Below are positions 9,406 to 17,115 of a stretch of DNA of 64,000 bases, piece by piece. Position 1 is the stretch's first letter. Each line of letters opens with the position of its first letter. Both the position numbers and the translations under genes were made by a program. This DNA comes from Vibrio sinensis (GTDB lineage Bacteria; Pseudomonadota; Gammaproteobacteria; Enterobacterales; Vibrionaceae). The stretch is from the NCBI RefSeq assembly GCF_003605645.1, contig NZ_QVMU01000016.1:20958-84957 (forward strand), read 5' to 3'. Under the pieces are notes generated by a model. The model did not search any database. It saw nothing but the letters and a program-made list of their open reading frames with translations, and was not told the DNA's origin.

Positions 9406-9426
9406 ATGTATACGAAGTGTATACAT
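9406..9426 (+). promoter_or_regulatory. Double GTATAC operator, probable GntR site for the PTS operon
   Basis: ATGTATAC-gaagt-GTATACAT is an inverted repeat of two 8-base arms. Each arm contains the palindrome GTATAC (9408-9413 and 9419-9424), set 11 bases apart, about one helical turn. FadR-subfamily GntR regulators bind short GT-n-AC palindromes of this type, and a GntR-FCD gene borders the operon at 15891. The site lies 75 bases before the EIIC start in the 431-base gap 9071-9501, which otherwise holds only the hairpin above. Confidence 0.65.
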
Positions 9427-9501
9427 AGGAAAAACATTGTGTGTTCATTCCTTAACATACGCCGAAATCGCTGTATCTAAATGACAAATAGGAAGAAAAC
9501 A

Positions 9502-10848
9502 ATGCTTGATCTCATTCAGAGTTTTTTAGATTTAGGTTCGATAGTCGTCTTACCCATACTGATATTTGTTTTTGCTGTCGCTCTTGGAACTCCAGTTTCT
9601 AAGGCGATCAAATCGGGGCTAACTGTCGGCATCGGTTTTATCGGATTAAACTTAGTTATCGGCCTGCTAGGTAGTAGTCTTGGCCCTGCTGCTCAACAAA
9701 TGGTTGAGCACCTTGGCTTGCAACTCAATATTGTCGATGTTGGTTGGCCTGCGGCTGCGGCTATATCCTACGGCACTGCACTAGGTGGTCTTTCAATTCC
9801 GATTGCTATTGCTGTTAATATTGTCTTAATTTTCTTTGGATTGACTCGAACCATGAACGTCGATCTTTGGAATATTTGGCATGCTGCTTTTATCTCCTCC
9901 CTTATTTATGTAATAACCCAAGACTTCGCAATCAGCCTTGCTGCGACAGTCTCTTACATACTGATGATTCTATTTTTTGGCGATATATTGGGCAGCGTAA
10001 TTAATCGTTATTACAAATTCCCTAACATTACGTTTCCACACGGCACTGCTATTCCAGGTTTCATTTTCGCTCTACCTTTCAACTGGATTTTTGATCGTAT
10101 TCCAGTGGTCAAAGACTGGAAAGGCGATCCAAAAACGATTCAAGAAAAACTGGGGATTTTTGGTGACTCAACCGTTATGGGCGTTCTCATTGGTCTAGGT
10201 ATTGGCTTACTCGCGCAATACGAAATTAAAGAACTATTACAACTTTCCGTTACAACCGGCGCTGTGATGATGCTAATGCCAAAAATGGTGGCATTACTGA
10301 TGGAAGGCTTAACACCTATTTCTCAAGCCGCGAATAAGTTTGTTAAAAAGCGCTTCCCTGATCGAGAGCTTTATATCGGTATGGATGCGGCTCTTTCTGT
10401 AGGTGACCCTGCAGTATTGTCATCATCTTTACTATTGGTACCTATCACGATTGCCTTAGCTGTAATTTTACCTTTCAACAATACCTTACCGTTTGGAGAC
10501 CTAGCGACCATTCCATTCTTGGTGTGTTTAATGGCTGCAGTGTTCAATGGCAACATCATTAGAACGGTTATTGCTGGCACATTCTATATGGCCACTATTC
10601 TCTATATCACCACTTGGGCTGCTCCCTTTATTACTGAAGCTGCTATTGCATCCAACTTTGACCTACAAGGCAACGGCACCATCACCGCTATGGCCGAAGG
10701 TGGATTATGGACAACATGGTTATACCTTGCTGCTGCACAACTGCTGAGTTGGACAGGCATTATCGGCATCGGTGGTGGGTGCTTAGCTGGTTTGTTTTAC
10801 GTTAATAAAATTAAAAATAAAAAAGAGATTAAGGAGCAACACGCATGA
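9502..10848 (+). CDS. PTS permease EIIC, galactitol family
   Basis: 448 residues, mostly hydrophobic, resembling GatC (galactitol EIIC, about 450). It forms the membrane channel that takes up and phosphorylates a sugar or polyol with EIIB and EIIA. Family-like segments are IKSGLTVGIGFIGLNLVIGLLG near the start and DAALSVGDPAVL near 300. The start is set by AGGAAG six bases before ATG 9502; an upstream ATG at 9481 lacks a ribosome site. It is the first gene of an eight-gene operon and overlaps EIIB by 4 bases. Because no GatD-like dehydrogenase or sugar kinase follows, galactitol itself is unlikely as substrate. Confidence 0.85.
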   Translation: MLDLIQSFLDLGSIVVLPILIFVFAVALGTPVSKAIKSGLTVGIGFIGLNLVIGLLGSSLGPAAQQMVEHLGLQLNIVDVGWPAAAAISYGTALGGLSIPIAIAVNIVLIFFGLTRTMNVDLWNIWHAAFISSLIYVITQDFAISLAATVSYILMILFFGDILGSVINRYYKFPNITFPHGTAIPGFIFALPFNWIFDRIPVVKDWKGDPKTIQEKLGIFGDSTVMGVLIGLGIGLLAQYEIKELLQLSVTTGAVMMLMPKMVALLMEGLTPISQAANKFVKKRFPDRELYIGMDAALSVGDPAVLSSSLLLVPITIALAVILPFNNTLPFGDLATIPFLVCLMAAVFNGNIIRTVIAGTFYMATILYITTWAAPFITEAAIASNFDLQGNGTITAMAEGGLWTTWLYLAAAQLLSWTGIIGIGGGCLAGLFYVNKIKNKKEIKEQHA

Positions 10849-11129
10849 AACAACTAATGGTTATGTGTGGTACAGGAATCGCGACCTCAACACTAGTTAC
10901 AACCACAGTAAAAGAGTGGTTAGAAGATAATGACATGAGCAATCTTGTGCAAATGTATCAAGGAAAAATAGCCGATGAAATTAGTCGCCTTGATGACTTT
11001 GACATCATTATTTCCACCACAGCAGTACCCGATGAATTTCTTGATCGATCGCTCATGAGTCTACCGCTCTTGCAAGGTATGGGGACAGAGGAATTCTATG
11101 CAAAACTGGAACAGATGATTAAGGAATAA
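10845..11129 (+). CDS. PTS EIIB, galactitol/lactose-like
   Basis: 94 residues, the normal size for a free GatB-like EIIB. The phospho-acceptor Cys8 sits in the P-loop MCGTGIATST, directly after the first beta strand. It accepts phosphate from EIIA (13189) and passes it to the substrate bound by EIIC. The ATG overlaps the EIIC stop (4 bases), indicating coupled translation. Confidence 0.9.
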   Translation: MKQLMVMCGTGIATSTLVTTTVKEWLEDNDMSNLVQMYQGKIADEISRLDDFDIIISTTAVPDEFLDRSLMSLPLLQGMGTEEFYAKLEQMIKE

Positions 11130-11133
11130 ACGG

Positions 11134-11970
11134 ATGCTTGTGACAACAAAACAAATGTTGACTAAAGCCCACAAAGGGGGCTTCGCGGTCCCCTCTGCGA
11201 ACTTTATTGACTACGATACCGCCAAAACTTACGTCAGTTTAGCTGAGCGTATAAATAAACCATTAATACTATCGTTTGCGGAAGCTCACCAAGAATATTT
11301 GGCACTCAAGGAGGCCGCTTACATTGCTCACTATTTAGCGAATGAAGCAAACGTCGATGTCGCTTTGCATTTAGATCATGGCACACAGCCCGATGTAGTA
11401 ATGGAAGCAATTAGGCTCGGGTTTACCTCGGTAATGATTGATGCTTCAGTAGAATCACTCGATAGAAATATCCAAATAACTCAAAAAATTGTTTCTCATG
11501 CACATAAGCATGGTGTGCCTGTAGAAGCTGAAATTGGCCACGTAGGCGCAGGGGAAAATTTCGAATCACATCTACAACACGATTCAATCTATACCGATGT
11601 TAATGAGGCAATTCGATTTGCCGCAGAAACGAACGTTGATTTCTTAGCTGTATCCATAGGTACCGCCCATGGTGTTTATGCGGGTGTACCTCAACTCAAC
11701 TTTGAACGTCTTAAAGAACTTCATTCAGCCATTGATATACCGCTGGTTTTACATGGTGGTTCGTCAACCGGAGATGAGAACCTAGCAAGATGTGTCGCTA
11801 ATGGCATTGCCAAAATCAATATTTTTACTGATTTTGTCACTGCCGGCGTCAATGCGATAAATGGTCATCAATTCGCTGATTATTTTGCCGCCAAACGAGC
11901 AATTCAAGCATCAATAGCCGAAGTTCTGGAACATTACTACACCGTATTTGGGACCGCCGATCATGAATAA
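11134..11970 (+). CDS. Class II ketose-(bis)phosphate aldolase, GatY/KbaY/FbaA family
   Basis: 278 residues, the usual length of the family. It cleaves a ketose phosphate to DHAP plus an aldehyde using Zn2+. Visible residues are D81-H82-G (catalytic Asp and Zn ligand), H179 in GTAHG, H207 in LHGGSS, and INIFTD near 231 for phosphate binding. The short active-site loop and size fit GatY/KbaY better than glycolytic FbaA. Four bases separate it from EIIB and it overlaps the next gene by 8. Whether the substrate carries one or two phosphates is open, because no kinase is present in the operon. Confidence 0.85.
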   Translation: MLVTTKQMLTKAHKGGFAVPSANFIDYDTAKTYVSLAERINKPLILSFAEAHQEYLALKEAAYIAHYLANEANVDVALHLDHGTQPDVVMEAIRLGFTSVMIDASVESLDRNIQITQKIVSHAHKHGVPVEAEIGHVGAGENFESHLQHDSIYTDVNEAIRFAAETNVDFLAVSIGTAHGVYAGVPQLNFERLKELHSAIDIPLVLHGGSSTGDENLARCVANGIAKINIFTDFVTAGVNAINGHQFADYFAAKRAIQASIAEVLEHYYTVFGTADHE

Positions 11971-12652
11971 AATTCGCGCACCATTTTTTACTGTAAACCC
12001 TAAATCTTATCTATATGGTGATGAGCTGCTTAAGGTCGCTAAAGCGGCGGATCAATTGGCTGAGCAATATGATATTGATATCTTTTTCACCGCACAGCAC
12101 GTTGATTTGTTTCGCATCAAGTCCGCTACCAAAAATTTAATTGTGACGGCACAGCACATGGATGCGATATCTCCGGGAAGAGGGATGGGACGGATTTTGC
12201 CCGATGCATTAGCCGCAGCTGGTACTCAAGCGGTATTTTTGAACCATGCAGAAAACCCATTAACGTCTCACCAACTGACCAAAGCGGTTCAAAAAGCAAA
12301 ACAACTAGGGCTCTATTCCATTGTTTGTGCCGATACTCTCGAAGAGGCAACATTCATTGCAACACTGCATCCTGACATTATGGTCTGTGAACCGACCGAA
12401 TTGATTGGTACAGGACAAACCTCTGACGAAAACTACATTACTGCAACGCAGTACGCTATCAATGCGATTTCACCCAATACCTTGGTGCTTCAAGCCGCAG
12501 GGATTTCAACCGCCAAGGACGTGGAGTACGTCATTCAAAATGGTGCTCATGGCACTGGGGCCACCAGCGGTATTTTCGCCGCCCCTGATCCTATTATTGC
12601 GATGACAGAAATGATTGAAGCACTAGTCAAATCTCGGAGCCTAATTTCATGA
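11963..12652 (+). CDS. TIM-like sugar-phosphate isomerase, archaeal-type
   Basis: 229 residues, short like archaeal triosephosphate isomerases (bacterial TpiA is about 250). The three catalytic residues are in place: K14 in VNPK, H95 in FLNHAE and E143 in VCEPTELIGTG, the archaeal-style motif instead of AYEPVWAIGTG. TGATSGIFAAPDP near the end is the phosphate loop. It probably interconverts an aldose/ketose phosphate made by the PTS or DHAP/GAP from the aldolase; related TIM-fold enzymes act on erythrulose phosphate. ATG 11963 overlaps the aldolase stop by 8 bases and is preferred to the longer frame from 11948. Confidence 0.8.
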   Translation: MNKIRAPFFTVNPKSYLYGDELLKVAKAADQLAEQYDIDIFFTAQHVDLFRIKSATKNLIVTAQHMDAISPGRGMGRILPDALAAAGTQAVFLNHAENPLTSHQLTKAVQKAKQLGLYSIVCADTLEEATFIATLHPDIMVCEPTELIGTGQTSDENYITATQYAINAISPNTLVLQAAGISTAKDVEYVIQNGAHGTGATSGIFAAPDPIIAMTEMIEALVKSRSLIS

Positions 12653-13164
12653 AAGTTGTACATGATTCACTCACAATATCGACTGTCGCAGGACGAGTCT
12701 CTTATCACAACATCACCGAACAAGTAAAAGAGATTGTTACACGTAGTGGAATACAAAATGGTATGTGTCTTATCCAAACAGCACATACAACCTGTTCAGT
12801 CATCTTTGAAGAATATGTTCATGATAGAGATTTTAATGGTGATGAATTTTTGCAGGTCGATCTCAACCGTATCTTAGACAAGATCATTCCGAGAGAGTTA
12901 TCTGAAAATACCAACTATCGATATCCGGGGCCAAAACATCTCGATTTTTTAATGTCTCTTGATGATCCTAACTATCCAACAGAACCAGGAACAATATTAA
13001 ACGGAGATGCTCATATTCGAGCCAGTTTCTTTGGCCCTAGTGAGACATTAATTCTTCAAGAAGGGCATATAAATATCGGCAGCGTCGGTTACCTCTATTT
13101 CATCGATTTCGATCAAAACAGAGAACGTAACCGAAAATGTGGCATCACTGTTATGGGCATATAA
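12649..13164 (+). CDS. YjbQ/UPF0047 family protein
   Basis: 171 residues. Family features are QTAHTTCSVIFEEY (about 43-56), the GDAHIRASFFGPS segment (about 120-132) and the C-terminal GSVGYLYFIDFD strand. YjbQ proteins are small trimeric beta proteins; some show weak thiamine-phosphate synthase activity, but the true role is unsettled. This one is longer than the typical 130-140 residues, with an insert around 55-110 (ENTNYRYPGPKHLDF). It overlaps the isomerase by 4 bases, so it belongs to the sugar pathway and might act on a phosphosugar. Confidence 0.75.
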   Translation: MKVVHDSLTISTVAGRVSYHNITEQVKEIVTRSGIQNGMCLIQTAHTTCSVIFEEYVHDRDFNGDEFLQVDLNRILDKIIPRELSENTNYRYPGPKHLDFLMSLDDPNYPTEPGTILNGDAHIRASFFGPSETLILQEGHINIGSVGYLYFIDFDQNRERNRKCGITVMGI

Positions 13165-13188
13165 CATTCTTGTATAGGTATCAGTTAG

Positions 13189-13650
13189 ATGATTAATCCA
13201 AGTTTACTCAACCCTGAGTGCATACTTTTAGGCCTTTCAATTAAAGACCAAGAAGAGGTATTGCAACACCTAGGTAGTGTTCTATTTCAGCATGGGTGTG
13301 TGAAAGACAGTTACGTGACTGCGCTTATCGAGCGTGAACGTCTATACCCTACTGGTTTAGGTCAAATTGCTATTCCACATACCGATCGTGAACACACAAT
13401 CAAAGATGCAATTGCCATCGCAATACTCGATGAACCCGTCTTATTTAAGATGATGGGAAGTGATACGGAATTCTGCTCCGTGTCGGTGATATTCATGCTG
13501 GCGATTTCAACCAATGACCAACAAATCGACATGCTTCAAACATTAATGGGCTTTGTTCAAGATAACGCTAAACTCGCCGCATTAAAGGGATGTACGACCA
13601 AACAACAAGTTTATGAATTGCTTACGCAAGAGGAATCCGTATGCATTTAA
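13189..13650 (+). CDS. PTS EIIA, fructose/galactitol type
   Basis: 153 residues of the PTS EIIA type-2 fold. The phosphorylated His64 lies in IAIPHTD, preceded by RERLYPTGLG, a hallmark of this family. It takes phosphate from an HPr, likely the one encoded directly after it, and hands it to EIIB Cys8. It overlaps the HPr gene by 10 bases. A 24-base gap separates it from the YjbQ gene. Confidence 0.9.
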   Translation: MINPSLLNPECILLGLSIKDQEEVLQHLGSVLFQHGCVKDSYVTALIERERLYPTGLGQIAIPHTDREHTIKDAIAIAILDEPVLFKMMGSDTEFCSVSVIFMLAISTNDQQIDMLQTLMGFVQDNAKLAALKGCTTKQQVYELLTQEESVCI

Positions 13651-13901
13651 AAGAAATCACTATCCGAGATGAGGCTGGACTTCATGCTCGCCCTGCAGCA
13701 TCGATAGTCAAATTAGCGAACAAATTCACATCAAATATTATTATCGAATTTGGAGAAAAAGTTGCGAATGCTAAATCCATCATGGCATTAATGAAATTAG
13801 GGGTGAAAGGCAATACTGCCGTCATCATAAAAGCCGAAGGTGATGATGAACAGGAGGCCGTCGATATTATTTCTACGGCTATTAACAATAATTTTAAGTA
13901 A
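13641..13901 (+). CDS. HPr-like phosphocarrier dedicated to this PTS
   Basis: 86 residues, standard HPr size. The active-site His15 is in AGLHARPA and Ser46 in AKSIMALM is also kept. As a second HPr placed inside a sugar operon it is analogous to FruB or NPr-type specialised carriers. It could receive phosphate from the cellular Enzyme I and give it to EIIA His64. The degenerate Enzyme I encoded next cannot phosphorylate it (see that entry). Confidence 0.9.
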   Translation: MHLKEITIRDEAGLHARPAASIVKLANKFTSNIIIEFGEKVANAKSIMALMKLGVKGNTAVIIKAEGDDEQEAVDIISTAINNNFK

Positions 13902-13943
13902 CGATGACCCATATTGCTTCAATAATGAGTTTCAGATAAATAT

Positions 13944-13984
13944 GATTGCTCAGTCTTGCTCTATTTTAACCAGATTGAGTAATC
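13944..13984 (+). other. Intercistronic hairpin before the degenerate Enzyme I gene
   Basis: Arms GATTGCTCAGTCT (13944-13956) and AGATTGAGTAATC (13972-13984) pair at 11 of 13 positions, 15-base loop, no T-run. It lies between the HPr stop and the ribosome site of the next gene, so it could stabilise the upstream message or lower expression of the last gene. Confidence 0.5.
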
Positions 13985-14032
13985 ATCATTTCTCTCGACT
14001 CATAGGGTTAACTCTCATTCAGAGGACATGGC

Positions 14033-15187
14033 ATGAAAAATAAATGGCGAGAGAAGTCGGTAGAAATAACAAAAATACCATTCCCAATCATTCCTCAACC
14101 TCAAATTATCAAAGATATTATTATCTCGATGGATGAAAACTTCTCTCGTTCATTTGAGAGTTTTGTTAAGAAACACCCTCTATCTGATTCTGTAACTCTA
14201 AATCATAATGTACATAGCTTTAATGAAATTCGACGCCATTGTGTCGGCGAACTTTTCAATATCATTGAATACCCATTCAAAGAAAGCGTACCGGCGCTTA
14301 AGCAATCAACATCCATACGTGAAGTGATTGAACAATCCTACAATGGTGAATACATCATCGAGTTTTTTAGAGAACGAAAACCCATAACTCTCGACAATGT
14401 GACAATCGAGCTCAATGCATGGATAACGGAATCAGGTAACATCCATGACTTAAAACGATACGGAGTCGAACAGATCCATTTTTCGACCTCATCGATCTCA
14501 ATGAGTTCCAAAGCTCTCGAGTTAGATGAGCAACTTCTTGTCCATTATTTTCAATCTATTTTCGCCTTATTACCGGGTAAAACCATCACGATTCAAACGT
14601 TAGATCCTAGTCATCACATCCTTTTTTATAAACAATTGCGAACGATCTTATGTGCCAGTGCTGAGTATGATGTCGCACTCTCAATACCTAGTTTGCATAA
14701 GGGAACAAATGACATTTTATCGATTATTGAACAAGTCAAAGCTGACCTAACTAATGAGTCTATTGTATTTAATGACACAGCTAAAATGGGTAGCACAATT
14801 AACGTATCAATAAATGATGCGGAACTAATTTCTTATTGTAATCATACCGATTTCGTACACCTTGACTTAAGCTCGATATCTACAGAGAAAGCGGATTATC
14901 CACAAACTAAGGATACCCTGACATTTATTCGACATCTAAGGTCTATTTATAACAAACCAATCAAGATAATTATTAAAGATGAAAAACACATGTCGCTAAT
15001 TCCACTTATGCTTGGTTTGGGATTAACATCTTTTGATGTTCCACCAAATTCCATAACGAAAGCAAAAGCAATTATTAGACATGTGAACATGACCGAATTG
15101 ATGAATGCCATAGATATCACGTTGGAGGCTGGGTGTGACGATGATATTGATCTAATGGTGAGTTCTACATTACTACCCAATGGGTAA
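14033..15187 (+). CDS. Degenerate Enzyme I (PtsI C-domain-like) lacking catalytic residues
   Basis: 384 residues. From about 118 to 365 it aligns with the PEP-binding barrel of Enzyme I: AIT/ITLDNVTIELNA start, KQLRTILCASA with IPSL (E. coli LRDQLRAILRASA, FPMI), and LIPLMLGLGLTSFDVPP then KAKAIIRHVNMTE (E. coli LLLLGMGLDEFSM, IKKIIRNTNFED). By this alignment the PEP and metal ligands are gone: R296 (RTEFLF) is in FSTSSI, R332 is Gln188, the R358 loop is deleted, E431 and N454-D455 are replaced around 258-282, and Cys502 (MCGE) is KDEKH. The phospho-His domain (TSHTAI) is missing. It is probably a non-catalytic partner or sensor for the PTS. Start set by GAGG seven bases upstream. Confidence 0.7.
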   Translation: MKNKWREKSVEITKIPFPIIPQPQIIKDIIISMDENFSRSFESFVKKHPLSDSVTLNHNVHSFNEIRRHCVGELFNIIEYPFKESVPALKQSTSIREVIEQSYNGEYIIEFFRERKPITLDNVTIELNAWITESGNIHDLKRYGVEQIHFSTSSISMSSKALELDEQLLVHYFQSIFALLPGKTITIQTLDPSHHILFYKQLRTILCASAEYDVALSIPSLHKGTNDILSIIEQVKADLTNESIVFNDTAKMGSTINVSINDAELISYCNHTDFVHLDLSSISTEKADYPQTKDTLTFIRHLRSIYNKPIKIIIKDEKHMSLIPLMLGLGLTSFDVPPNSITKAKAIIRHVNMTELMNAIDITLEAGCDDDIDLMVSSTLLPNG

Positions 15188-15218
15188 ACTAAAAACAGCC
15201 AAGGGGTCCTGACTGCTT

Positions 15219-15257
15219 TATACCCAAGTAACTTATTGCCGAAATAACTTGGGTATA
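15219..15257. terminator. Bidirectional terminator-like hairpin, dispersed repeat copy A
   Basis: TATACCCAAGT plus TTATT (15219-15237) pairs with AATAACTTGGGTATA (15243-15257), with a 3-base bulge. It lies between the converging PTS operon and GntR gene. T-runs are short. The sequence recurs downstream of the 26881 gene (copy B). Confidence 0.65.
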
Positions 15258-15264
15258 AAACACC

Positions 15265-15891
15265 CTACAATTCACCAAACAATCGGTAGTAACTTGCGGC
15301 CAAATAAAATCTAAGGTTATGGATTGATTTGTCTTTATTTTCATCAACAATCGTTGTCAATAAGGACAAAATCTCCTCCGCGGATTTTCTTTTAACTTGA
15401 TCGATATATTCAACTTTTATCAGGTTAATCTTATTATGGAGAACACCGATACTCTCAACTAACAATTTATTGTTTGCTTTCTTGAAGAGTTCTTCATAAA
15501 GGTTTGCCAGTGTATGTTTACCACTGTCAAAGTCACCAGAATCAATAAAGGCCTGACATTCTTCACGTAGTGTCGCGACTAGTTTAAGGTCTATTTCTCC
15601 CCAAGCCAATTCAAGTAGTAATGTTTCAAGATTCATTCGAACTTGGAAAATCTCTCTCGCTTGATCGACCGTGATTTTGCAAACTACCTTGCTACCATTA
15701 TCTAAGACTTCAACCCACCCTTCAACAATGAGACGTGCAATCGCTTCTCTTACCGGGGTTCGACTGACTCCCAATAACTGAGTGATATCATTCTCAACAA
15801 CCGCATTTTTTAATTCACCTGATTGTATTTTTTCAACAATCGCCTCATAAACTCGTTGGCTCGACTTTATTCGACCTCCTGATGTTGTCAC
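15265..15891 (-). CDS. GntR/FadR-family (FCD) transcriptional regulator
   Basis: 208 residues. Winged HTH at about 10-65 with VSRTPVREAIARL, the GntR recognition helix, followed by an all-helical FCD effector domain (about 75-205). Some FCD metal-binding His/Asp positions are not obvious. It starts at GTG with a strong ribosome site AAGGAGG six bases ahead. It converges on the PTS operon and is its likely regulator, with the double GTATAC site at 9406 as probable operator. A weaker similar sequence (GATGCATACAAGCGTAC) lies about 35 bases upstream of its own start. Confidence 0.85.
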   Translation of the reverse strand: MTTSGGRIKSSQRVYEAIVEKIQSGELKNAVVENDITQLLGVSRTPVREAIARLIVEGWVEVLDNGSKVVCKITVDQAREIFQVRMNLETLLLELAWGEIDLKLVATLREECQAFIDSGDFDSGKHTLANLYEELFKKANNKLLVESIGVLHNKINLIKVEYIDQVKRKSAEEILSLLTTIVDENKDKSIHNLRFYLAASYYRLFGEL

Positions 15892-16192
15892 CTTTAACCT
15901 CCTTGGTTAGTTACTTGGTGCGATGATGCATACAAGCGTACTTTCATTTTCTGTGAATTTTCATAGCCAAGCAATGGGTTTTTACTACATGTTCGATAAA
16001 TATATATCCCGTTGTTATAAAAGGAAAAAATAACATATGAATTGGATGATCCTTTGATGGTTTCAGTATAAAACCAATATCCGCTAAAAATGAACGTGAC
16101 TTACTCCAAAACTCTCTGGTGAATTCCGTTTGTATCACCCGTTTTTCACCTAAAATAACACTAAGATACGCAACCTAATAACGATGTGGATT

Positions 16193-16972
16193 ATGAAACC
16201 TCTTCTAGTTTTAGCGCTCTCTGTAAGTTGTATTGCAGCACCGGTTTCTGCAGATTGGAAAGCGTTCTCAACCGATTTATCCGACTTAACCGATTCGGTA
16301 TCTGATGGTGCAAAAGATGCGTGGAAAAACACCAAGCAATTCTCTCAGCAAGCTTGGCAAGATATTTCCAATTGGTCAGAAGGTGCACTTGAAACCGCCG
16401 GAGAATGGACCGATGAAAGTGCTGAAAAAAGCAAACAATGGCTAGATAGCGCCGATAAAAAAGTAGAGGAACTGCTTGAGGGTGATACTCCAGAAGAGGC
16501 GCGACAAGCGATTGATCTTATGGCAGAAACCGCTCTGCTAAGGCTCTTTAACGAAAAACCTCAAACCAAAGTGCAATTCGATAGAGCTTATGGTTATGCG
16601 GTGTTCGATTCTCGCAAGTTTTCTTTGATGTTCCATACCAACTCAGGTTCTGGCGTGGCCATTGAAAAAGGCAATGATAAGCACACTTACATGAGAATGT
16701 TTGGAGCTGGTCTCGCACTAGGTATTGGAGGGAAGTTTTACCAACAAGTGGTTTTTTTCGAAAACAAAAACACGTTTGATGAATTCGTTACACAAGGATG
16801 GGAAGCGGCCAGTGAAGCATCTCTTCTCGCAGGGGAAGAGGGTGAAGAGCTAGGGGCTCATTTCAATAGCGGTGTGGCTGTTTATCAACTCAACGCAAAA
16901 GGGCTATTAGTTGATGCCAATATCTCTGGTTCAAAATATTGGGTAAATAAAGAGCTCACCGATTCACAGTAG
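16193..16972 (+). CDS. Periplasmic SYLF/Ysc84-domain lipid-binding protein
   Basis: 259 residues from this start (an ATG three codons earlier, 16184, is also possible). Signal peptide MKPLLVLALSVSCIAAPVSA. A Trp/Ser/Lys-rich amphipathic segment (about 20-95) with repeats of the KSKQW/DISNWSE kind follows, then a SYLF/YSC84 domain (about 105-255) with YGYAVFDSRKFSLMFHTNSGSGVAIEKG and the glycine-rich GAGLALGIGGKF strand. SYLF proteins bind phosphoinositides or other lipids in eukaryotes; the bacterial role is unclear. It is monocistronic. The upstream gap 15892-16183 (about 290 bases) holds no gene. Confidence 0.8.
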   Translation: MKPLLVLALSVSCIAAPVSADWKAFSTDLSDLTDSVSDGAKDAWKNTKQFSQQAWQDISNWSEGALETAGEWTDESAEKSKQWLDSADKKVEELLEGDTPEEARQAIDLMAETALLRLFNEKPQTKVQFDRAYGYAVFDSRKFSLMFHTNSGSGVAIEKGNDKHTYMRMFGAGLALGIGGKFYQQVVFFENKNTFDEFVTQGWEAASEASLLAGEEGEELGAHFNSGVAVYQLNAKGLLVDANISGSKYWVNKELTDSQ

Positions 16973-17034
16973 TGAATCACTTGATAATTGGGATTTGCTC
17001 CAAATCTATACGATAACAAGCCATATGATAACAA

Positions 17035-17067
17035 GTGAGAGGCAACAATTGGTTTTCCTCTCACTTT
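17035..17067 (+). terminator. Terminator-like hairpin before the LuxR-type gene
   Basis: GTGAGAGG (17035-17042) and CCTCTCAC (17057-17064) pair perfectly with a 14-base loop; only three T follow. A second small hairpin GATTCAC/GTGAATC overlaps the preceding stop codon at 16961-16978. Confidence 0.55.
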
Positions 17068-17115
17068 GGGTTGGGTTATGCTGCGTGCTAACCCACAGCC
17101 AATTCATAATTCGAC

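Noticed and set aside
9502..12652. Galactitol (gat) operon
   Set aside because: No GatD dehydrogenase, GatZ subunit or kinase is present, and TIM-like and YjbQ genes do not belong to that pathway.
15919..15940. Second GntR operator upstream of the regulator gene
   Set aside because: Only one half resembles GTATAC; kept as a remark in the gene entry.
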